Assembly: GCF_003946165.1 (NCBI RefSeq)
Contig: NZ_RHOI01000002.1
Location: forward strand, 84,535 to 148,534
From: Lacticaseibacillus baoqingensis
Lineage (GTDB): Bacteria; Bacillota; Bacilli; Lactobacillales; Lactobacillaceae
Length of the DNA: 64,000 bases
Reading direction: 5' to 3'
Made by a program: the position numbers and the translations under genes. Below, one piece after another: positions 53,830-61,300 of the stretch (positions are counted from its first letter, which is position 1; each line of letters opens with the position of its first letter). A model generated the notes under the pieces. It had not been told where the DNA came from, ran no database searches, and was given only the letters and a program-made list of their open reading frames with translations.

Positions 53830-54828
53830 ATGGCAACTTTGAAGGATGTGGCAGCGTTGGCCCACGTTGACGTGAGTACGGTTTCTCGGGCTTTGAACAA
53901 TAAAGCTTACGTCCATCCAGAAACCAAACGACGGATCTTAAAAGCAGTCAAGCAACTGGGGTATGCCCCTAATTTGGTGGCAAAGAGTTTGCGGCAAGGT
54001 AAGCGGCATACGATCGGGGTGGTGGTACCGAGTATCAATATCTCGATTTTCGGTGAGATCGTCCAAGGGATGGAAGAACAAGCCCGCAATTTAGGCTATA
54101 GCATCTTGATCAGCAATACGATGGATGATCCTCAAATCGAGCGTGAATGCTTAGCACGGATGCGCACAGGTTTAGTGGATGGGATCGTGATCGCGTCGAC
54201 CGGCGAGAACATGCGGTTGTTAGCCGATATTGCCAGTGAAAATATTGCGATCATCCAAATCGTTCGCAACCAAAGCCCACAATTTGATTGTGTCGCCGCC
54301 GACTATTATGAATGCGGGTATGAAGCGACCCAGTATTTAGTTAAGCTCGGTTGTCGCCATATCGGCTTGATCAATGGCCATGGGCACATTCGCCCGTATG
54401 AAGAGCGTTATCAAGGCTACAAAAAAGCGCTCGCCAAAGCGCATTTGCAAGAATACGTCGTTGCGGCGTCCAAAGACGGCAGTCAATATTTTGAAGATGG
54501 TTATCAAGCGACCAAGGAATTATTGAAGATGGTCCCCAGCCTTGACGCGATCATGGTGGCCACTGATCTGCAAGCACTCGGCGTGATCCGCGCAGTCAAA
54601 AAAGCGGGGTTAAGCGTGCCGGAAGATGTGCGCATCATCAGTTTGACCGGCCACCCGGTGGGGGCGACTTTGGAAACAGCGATGACGTCGATGCAAGTGC
54701 CATCGCGTGAAATGGGGGAATGTGCCACTAAGCTGATGATCGAAAGGATCGAAAGCGAAGACCATAGTGCCATCCGCCATCAACAGATCGTGTTCCAAAC
54801 CATGTTGATGACGCGAGAAACGACGTGA
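53830..54828 (+). CDS. LacI-family regulator, probable local regulator of the lyase/transporter genes
   Basis: A 332-aa LacI/GalR protein. The helix-turn-helix is TLKDVAALAHVDVSTVSRAL, the hinge contains PNLVAKSLRQGKRHTIGVVVP, and a full periplasmic-binding-like ligand domain (DYYECGYEATQYLVKLGCRHIG) follows. The ATG start lies 10-11 bp after GAAAGTGAGG. It lies 171 bp after the DHDPS-like gene with its own promoter and operator. Similar operators upstream of three genes here suggest a small regulon. The ligand is unknown. Confidence 0.9.
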   Translation: MATLKDVAALAHVDVSTVSRALNNKAYVHPETKRRILKAVKQLGYAPNLVAKSLRQGKRHTIGVVVPSINISIFGEIVQGMEEQARNLGYSILISNTMDDPQIERECLARMRTGLVDGIVIASTGENMRLLADIASENIAIIQIVRNQSPQFDCVAADYYECGYEATQYLVKLGCRHIGLINGHGHIRPYEERYQGYKKALAKAHLQEYVVAASKDGSQYFEDGYQATKELLKMVPSLDAIMVATDLQALGVIRAVKKAGLSVPEDVRIISLTGHPVGATLETAMTSMQVPSREMGECATKLMIERIESEDHSAIRHQQIVFQTMLMTRETT

Positions 54829-54918
54829 TGATTTGGGGCTAGAGACTGAGTGAAGGTCCACCGCTGGCGCCATGACGGTTCAAAAACCGCATGGGAAAAT
54901 GTTAGCGGAGGGATGAAA

Positions 54919-55299
54919 ATGAAAAAGATCATCAGTTTTTGTTTGATTGTGGGCCTAATGATCGGCGGCGGGTGCGTCGCAGCCAAATGGGCGACAGCCA
55001 ATTCGGCTAGTGACGCCGCAGCGCTCGTGGATGCGATCAATCCGCTGGTCCCGACGCAAACCGTCTATGTCAAAACCTGTGCGCCACAGCAAGTAGATGC
55101 GCATGGGACTGCCACCTATCAGCAATCGGCGTATGCAGCCGACGGGCACACGCGGCCGATCGTTTTCACGGGGATGCGGGTACTCAAACAAGGTCATTAT
55201 CTGGCGCTGACCACCAAAGGCGCTTATGTCAAAACTTATACTGAGGTGGCGAAGCGAGACATCCCCACTCCGGTATTAAATGTGATCGATCGGCATTGA
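54919..55299 (+). CDS. YxeA-family (DUF1093) small secreted protein
   Basis: A 126-aa protein with a signal peptide/TM (MKKIISFCLIVGLMIGGGCV) and a short OB-like domain with VYVKTCAPQQVDAHGTATYQ, VLKQGHYLALTTKGAYVKTY and the end IPTPVLNVIDRH. It fits YxeA-like proteins. A Cys in GGGCVAA is not a standard lipobox. ATG 54919 follows GGAGGG by 6 bp. Function unknown. Confidence 0.8.
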   Translation: MKKIISFCLIVGLMIGGGCVAAKWATANSASDAAALVDAINPLVPTQTVYVKTCAPQQVDAHGTATYQQSAYAADGHTRPIVFTGMRVLKQGHYLALTTKGAYVKTYTEVAKRDIPTPVLNVIDRH

Positions 55300-55329
55300 T
55301 CGTATTTCCCGGGAAATTATAAAAAAATA

Positions 55330-55359
55330 TTGCATCCGCCTGGGCACTCATGATATACT
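55330..55359 (+). promoter_or_regulatory. Promoter of the second tRNA-Lys
   Basis: TTGCAT (55330-55335), 18 bp, TATACT (55354-55359). A perfect palindrome ATTTCCCGGGAAAT (55304-55317) lies just upstream. Confidence 0.7.
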
Positions 55360-55388
55360 TCTAGAGTTGTCAAAAGGCAATGCAGTAT

Positions 55389-55461
55389 GGGTGGTTAGCT
55401 CAGCTGGCAGAGCAACGGACTCTTAATCCGTGGGTCCAGGGTTCGATCCCCTGACCACCCA
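55389..55461 (+). tRNA. tRNA-Lys (anticodon CTT), second copy
   Basis: Identical over all 73 nt to the gene at 49593, including flanking AT before and TCA after. Promoter regions differ, so this is not a simple recent block duplication. Confidence 0.97.
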
Positions 55462-55468
55462 TCACAGT

Positions 55469-55502
55469 AACCGGCGCCCCTAATGGGGACGCCGGTTTTT
55501 TG
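55469..55502 (+). terminator. Terminator of the second tRNA-Lys
   Basis: AACCGGCGCCCC-TAAT-GGGGACGCCGGTT with one mismatch, followed by TTTT. Confidence 0.9.
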
Positions 55503-55553
55503 TTTTATTGGTGTGGCGGTATAATTAAGCCAAAAAAGGAGCTGCGTTTGGTT

Positions 55554-56129
55554 ATGCCTACCCCCAATACGAAACAAGTGCTTGCTGCGACTTTGAAACA
55601 GTTGATGAAAACCACCAGCCTTGATCACATCACCATTGATAAGCTAGCAGTTGCGGCGCATATCAACCGCAACACTTTCTATTATCACTTCGATGACATT
55701 CATTCGTTGTTGGCGTGGGTGTATGAACGCGACGTGGTGACTGCGTTGAAACAGCGCAGCGACATTCAGCATTGGCAAGCCGCTTATCAGCTGATGCTGA
55801 CATATATTGCAGCGAACCAACAGTTGTGCTTGAACACCTTTCATTCCTTAAATCGTGATGTGTTAGATGACCTCTTATATCGCCATGCAGCAGAAATGGT
55901 GGATTTGGTCGTGACCAGTATCGATTCCCAGACGCCGATACGTGTACGGATGGCGATCACCGATTTTTATGGGTGGGCGATTACGGCGCAAGTGACGCAG
56001 TGGTTGGCGTCAGAGCTAGCAGAAACCCAGGAATCCATGATCCGCAAGGCGGAGTTGATGATGGACGGCACGCTTGCGCATATCATTGCGCGAGGCAAAA
56101 CAGACCCGTATTTTGGTCGGCGCGAGTGA
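55554..56129 (+). CDS. TetR/AcrR-family regulator (DhaS-like)
   Basis: A 191-aa regulator with the helix-turn-helix DHITIDKLAVAAHINRNTFY followed by YHFDDIHSLLAW, the YYHF signature of TetR_C_8 (DhaS-like) proteins. The C-terminal ligand domain is helical. AAAGGAG lies 12 bp before ATG 55554, and TTG 55548 (6 bp) is an equally good start. It reads towards the 41-aa peptide and oleate hydratase genes and may regulate them. Confidence 0.85.
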   Translation: MPTPNTKQVLAATLKQLMKTTSLDHITIDKLAVAAHINRNTFYYHFDDIHSLLAWVYERDVVTALKQRSDIQHWQAAYQLMLTYIAANQQLCLNTFHSLNRDVLDDLLYRHAAEMVDLVVTSIDSQTPIRVRMAITDFYGWAITAQVTQWLASELAETQESMIRKAELMMDGTLAHIIARGKTDPYFGRRE

Positions 56130-56231
56130 AGCCTCACGCTTTTTTTTGGACAAAAAGACGAGATTGACTAAAGCTTTCGTATGGATGACAGCGGTACCAT
56201 AAACTTGGATCCAACGAAAGGAATGATAAAA

Positions 56232-56357
56232 ATGAAGAAATTCCTAGTTTGTACAACCGTTGTGATCGGGATCGCAGCGGCAGCGGGTTATTATACCGCC
56301 AAAAAGATGGCGTTGTTTGTCACTGACGAACACGATTATGACGAGTTTGAGGCTTAA
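56232..56357 (+). CDS. 41-aa single-TM peptide upstream of oleate hydratase
   Basis: MKKFLVCTTVVIGIAAAAGY starts a hydrophobic helix. A short basic segment (YTAKKMALF) and an acidic tail (TDEHDYDEFEA) follow. AAAGGA lies 9 bp before the ATG, and the stop is 18 bp before oleate hydratase, so the pair looks co-transcribed. Not recognised. It could be a membrane tether or a small stress peptide. Confidence 0.7.
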   Translation: MKKFLVCTTVVIGIAAAAGYYTAKKMALFVTDEHDYDEFEA

Positions 56358-56375
56358 TGATTTGGAGGCAGGCAC

Positions 56376-58070
56376 ATGATTAAACAAAAAGCGGTGATGA
56401 TCGGGGCTGGCTTGGCCAATATGGCCGCGGCAGTGTACCTGATCCAAGAAGGCCATTGGGATGGATCAGCGATCACGTTTTATTCATTGGATGCACATGG
56501 CTCCAATGACGGCGCGGTGACCGCTGACACGACTGACGAGTATTGGAATCAGTTCCATCCATTGGCCAACACCAAAGGTTACGTGGCCCGTGGCGGGCGG
56601 ATGCTGAATTACCGCACCTATGTGGATTTGATGGATCTGCTGAGCCGGATCCCGTCAGCGACTGAGCCGAACATGACGGCGGCTGAAGATACCTATGATT
56701 TTGACGCCAAGCACCCAACTTTTGACAAAGCCCGCTTGTTACAAGGCGGCAAAGGAATCCTTGATGCCGGTAAATTAGGCTTGGATAACAAAGATCGCCT
56801 GTTGTTGACGAAGTTGGTGATGATGCCGGACAGCGAAGAAGAGACGTTAGATAATGTGTCGATCGCAGCATATTTCAAAGAGTCTCCGCATATGTTCCAA
56901 ACTAATTTCTGGTATATGTGGGAAACGACTTTTGCCTTTCGGACCCAAAGCTCGGCTCAGGAATTGCGCCGGTATATGCATATGATGATCTACGAATTCA
57001 CGCAGATCGAACACCTGGTGGGGGTCAACCGGACGCGATATAACCAGTTTGAATCGATCATGCTGCCGCTGATCGATTATCTCAAAGCGCAAGGCGTTAA
57101 GATCATCTTAGACAAACGGGTGACTGCGATGCAGTTTAAGGATACGACCATGGGCGATGAGATCACGGTCACCGGCTTGACGATGCTCGATACGCAAACT
57201 GACGAAGAAGAACATGTATCGATCCCTGAAGATACTGCGGTGATCTTTACGAATGGGTCGATCACCGACTCGGCGACGCAAGGAGACATGGATCATGCGG
57301 CACCGGAAAACCCAGATTACGGCGCGGCAGCCGGCTTGTGGAAGCAAGTTGCCAGTCGATTTTATAACCTCGGCCACCCGGATAAGTTCTTTGCCGATCG
57401 CGATGCGTCAGAATGGATCTCGTTTACCTTGACGTCTAAAGATCATCTGCTGCTCAATGAGATTGCCCGCATCACGACACAAGTGCCAGGCAATGCCTTG
57501 AATTCATTTTTGTCCACGCAAGCGATCACGCCGTTGGGCCAACAAGATGTTAACATGTCGATCGTAGTGCACCATCAGCCGCATTTCACCACCCAAAAGC
57601 CGAATGAAACCGTATTGTGGGGATACTGCTTATATCCCCGGCGGCGCGGTGAATTTATCGATAAGCCTTATATTGCCATGACTGGCCGGGAAATGGCTGA
57701 AGAGCTGATCGGCCAATTGTCCAAGGTCGATCCCGGGCCGGTCAATATCATGACCAAAAAAGCGGCGATCATGGATGCAATCGTCAATAATATCCCGGTT
57801 TATATGCCATATGCTTCCGCATTGTTCAACAACCGTGCCAAGGCGGATCGGCCTAAAGTGATCCCGGCACATGCGACTAACCTCGCATTCACTGGGGAGT
57901 TTGTTGAGCAGCCTTTCCAAATGATTTTCACGGAACAATCCGCGGTGCGTTCTGGGGAGATTGCTGCTTATCATTTTGCCGGTATTCCAATGCGTAAATT
58001 AGTGAAAACACCGCGGTATGATAAGGATCTTAAGACTTTAGTCAAAGCCACTAAGAAAATGTTTTCATAG
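56376..58070 (+). CDS. ohyA: Oleate hydratase (67-kDa myosin-cross-reactive antigen family)
   Basis: A 564-aa FAD-dependent hydratase converting oleic/linoleic acid to 10-hydroxy fatty acids, a detoxification step. It has the FAD motif MIGAGLANMAAAVYL (GxGxxN), RGGRMLNYRTYVDLMDLLSR, the FRTQSSAQELRRYMHMMIYE substrate region and LAFTGEFVEQPFQMIFTEQ. TGGAGG precedes the ATG. Length is typical of the family. A TetR gene and a 41-aa peptide precede it, and a terminator follows. Confidence 0.96.
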   Translation: MIKQKAVMIGAGLANMAAAVYLIQEGHWDGSAITFYSLDAHGSNDGAVTADTTDEYWNQFHPLANTKGYVARGGRMLNYRTYVDLMDLLSRIPSATEPNMTAAEDTYDFDAKHPTFDKARLLQGGKGILDAGKLGLDNKDRLLLTKLVMMPDSEEETLDNVSIAAYFKESPHMFQTNFWYMWETTFAFRTQSSAQELRRYMHMMIYEFTQIEHLVGVNRTRYNQFESIMLPLIDYLKAQGVKIILDKRVTAMQFKDTTMGDEITVTGLTMLDTQTDEEEHVSIPEDTAVIFTNGSITDSATQGDMDHAAPENPDYGAAAGLWKQVASRFYNLGHPDKFFADRDASEWISFTLTSKDHLLLNEIARITTQVPGNALNSFLSTQAITPLGQQDVNMSIVVHHQPHFTTQKPNETVLWGYCLYPRRRGEFIDKPYIAMTGREMAEELIGQLSKVDPGPVNIMTKKAAIMDAIVNNIPVYMPYASALFNNRAKADRPKVIPAHATNLAFTGEFVEQPFQMIFTEQSAVRSGEIAAYHFAGIPMRKLVKTPRYDKDLKTLVKATKKMFS

Positions 58071-58075
58071 CTCAA

Positions 58076-58122
58076 TAATGCCCCTGTAAGATGGTTCTAG
58101 GATCGTCTTGCAGGGCATTTTT
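58076..58122 (+). terminator. Terminator of oleate hydratase
   Basis: AATGCCCCTGTAAGA and TCTTGCAGGGCATT form a bulged stem followed by eight Ts. Confidence 0.87.
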
Positions 58123-58234
58123 TTTGCGACTGGGTGAGCGCACCGTTTTGTGGTGACAATATTTCATAATCTTAATATTAACTATTTCCCAAATAAAGTG
58201 CATAAGTGTTATCGCCTGGTTTATTTACACCAAA

Positions 58235-58290
58235 TTGTACATAGGATTTTTATAAATGTTGAGTTATTTTATTTTTAATTATTTGTACAA
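58235..58290. promoter_or_regulatory. AT-rich adhesin upstream region with two TTGTACA motifs
   Basis: TTGTACA occurs at 58235-58241 and within the palindrome TTGTACAA at 58283-58290, 48 bp apart, in an AT-rich stretch (58160-58310) unlike the surroundings. It may be a regulator site pair or part of the promoter. No clean -35/-10 pair was chosen. Confidence 0.35.
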
Positions 58291-58331
58291 TTAAGGTAAC
58301 AGTGATTGAAATCGTGTTTGGAGGAGATTTC

Positions 58332-61300
58332 ATGGGAAAAAAGCAAATTAGGATCGGTACACAAAAGACGCGTTTTCGGATGTATAAAGCCAAGCATCAA
58401 TGGGTAATCGCCGGTGCGACGGTGATCACCATGGCGGCGTTAGGATTTGCCAAGCCACAAGTGGCTAAAGCGGCGGCGCCAACACCAGATGAGCAAGAGG
58501 CAGTGACTGATGTCGCACCAACTACTAACAGCACCACTTTAAAAACAATCACTCGGACGATTCATTATGTTGACGCGACGGGGCAAACCATTGCGCCAGC
58601 GACGGTGCAAACTGCGCATTTTGCCTCAAACGACGCCGGTAAAACTTGGCAGCAAACGGATGACCAAGCTGGTTTTGCGGCAATCTCTTTGACTAGTATC
58701 AATGGCCTGACCCCTGATTCGGCGCAAGTGCCAGCAGCTGCAGTTACCGCTGATACAACCAACAGTGACGTGACCGTGCATTATTCATCGGCGGCACCGG
58801 CGCCAACGTCGACCACGCAGACAACGCCGACCCCCGCAACACCGGCGCCTGCCGCCGCACTGACCAATGACACAACGACGCCTGTTTCCGATTCAACTGC
58901 GGACACAACTGGCAAGACTGCCAGCGCTAATGATACGACTGCTACCCAAGCGACGCCAACGTCGACGACTCAAGCAGCACCTGCAGCAAAGCAGGTACCG
59001 ATCGTGGGCTACAAGTCTTTGCATGGCACCGCAACCATGACTGTTAACAAACAAACCAGCATTGAAGAATCTTATAGCCGCCTGACCGGGTCTTCGATCA
59101 CCAAGCCTGATACTGGGACTAAGGATAAAGACACTTTGTCGATCGCAGCCGCTAACTTAGTCAAAGGGGATACCTTGGTGATCACGCTGCCTAACTTTAA
59201 GGCGTTCGACTCCACGCCTAATTTGACAGGTGCGACAAAAGCGCAACAAGGCAACGTCGTGACCTATACGGTGACGGCAGATTCGTTGACGACCGTTGGT
59301 TTTGATATGCAGATCAAAGCGGCAAATTGGCCGGATAAGACCAAATTGGTTTATCAAGACAATGCAACAGTGGCTGTCGATGGTAACATTACCGGGCAAG
59401 TGGCCATGAAAGCCACCTATCGCTTGGCGGATTTTGGCGACTATAAATTGTTGAAACAGTCAAACACCGGTGATTATGCGGGTACTAGCGGTCTGCACAG
59501 CAACGTTCAAGTTGGCGATGATTTTGTGCGCGGTGTCGATATCAGTTATGAATATGGGCTCACCACGGCGGATTATAAGCATCTCACGATCACTGTGCCG
59601 GTACCGGCGACTTACCAATTGGATGAGGCACTCACACAGCAGTTCAATATCCCGCGGACGCCTAGTTTTAATTATGGTGATGATCAAAATTCTGTTTGGC
59701 AAGTGACCCAAGCAGCAGTGGGCGCACCAGTCGTAATGACGCTTGATATGGCGGCATCACCAGCAACAGCACGAATCGATCGGGCTGTCTATTTTGCCGG
59801 TAAGTTTGTCAGCGGTGACGGGCTGCAAACGGCATCGGCGCCTGCTTCAGTAGATGGTGCGACGCTTTATGGGGATATCAAAGGCACGTTTGACACCTTC
59901 AAAGAAACCATCGTCAGTGGGACACCAGTCGATTATCAGCTCAACGACGTCGTAACCAATTATGTGGGACCAACAGATGTCGGGACCTATAATGTCATGG
60001 ACTCTTCGTGGTTGTTGATGAATGTAACTAAAGCGACGAAAGACCCGGTCAATGTGACCTTCAAGGTGCCGGCAAATATGATCGGTACTGGGGTGAAAAT
60101 TGCCAGCAATAGCGCTGCAGATGCAATCTATGGCTTGGCGGCGACCTTAACGGCTTATGACGCCAGTGGAACAGTGGTCGGTACGACTGCTTTGAGCAGT
60201 CTGGCGCGTGACAGCAGTGGTAATTATGTATGGGTCCCAGAAACTAATGCGACGATCGCTAGTTTTACTGTGAACTTCACGTCATTGCCGAACACGTCTT
60301 ATTCACAAATCAAATTAGCCCCGATTTTAGCGGTAGCAACGGCACCTAATGGCACGCAGACCTATACGATCCCGACAACATCTGAAATTGGCACGACGGT
60401 GAAGAATATCTTGAATTATCAAGTCAACGTCACTGATTCACATGCCATTGTGAAGGGGACGCCTCACTTGGATGCGCCGAATATCAATATCTACCAAGCC
60501 GGCGGGACATTGAATGCTGCATTTGGTGGCGGGGCCTTCGGGTTTTATCCATTCGATAATGGCAACCAAACGACTTATGTGATCTTGGATCAAGCGTCGG
60601 TTTACTTCATACCATTGCTAGATCACGCGACCTTTGTTTCCATCGATAAATTTGCGGACAATGCTACTGAAGTGACGGTTAATGGACATCGGTATCTGCG
60701 CATCGACGTACCGGCTGGTTATGGGGTCAATACGTCTAAAAATGGTAAGTACAACACCAATCCAACTCTTAGTCCTATCAAAATCAACATGATTGCAAAT
60801 GCAGACGTTACGCCGGATACCCAGATCAAGATGGGGGATGCCACACAAGAACCAGTATTCATGGGTATTAGTGACGGTAATATTGATGAAGCGACTTGGC
60901 AAGCTTATGGTGGCCGGATCTGGACACTTGACGAAGTTCGCGCGGCTGGTTATGGCGATATTGCTGACTCACTGGCTGCCGCAGGCTTTACCAAGGCGTA
61001 TTTAGACCGGACTGCCCGGCAAGGCAACCTATCTAGTGGCAAGGGCTATCCAATCACTGCCCCAACTGAGTTGATGCTCAGCACTGGGGTGAAGGCTGAT
61101 AGCGAAGACACTTATGTTAGCGGTGATGACCAAACCGCCAGCTTCTATCCTGACGCTGACGAGTTGACAGGGACGATCCGTGAATATATCTATAACGGCG
61201 GGACTAACAATCAGCTCGATTATCACGGCTTGATCACTTTGCCTAAGAAAGCCGATGGGGATGCTTATTCACTAGCGCTCACTGGCCCTATCACTGTGCC

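Noticed and set aside
55304..55317. Palindrome ATTTCCCGGGAAAT as terminator of the YxeA-like gene
   Set aside because: Although a T-poor perfect palindrome, it has no loop or downstream T-run; a regulatory site is as likely, so no terminator was called.
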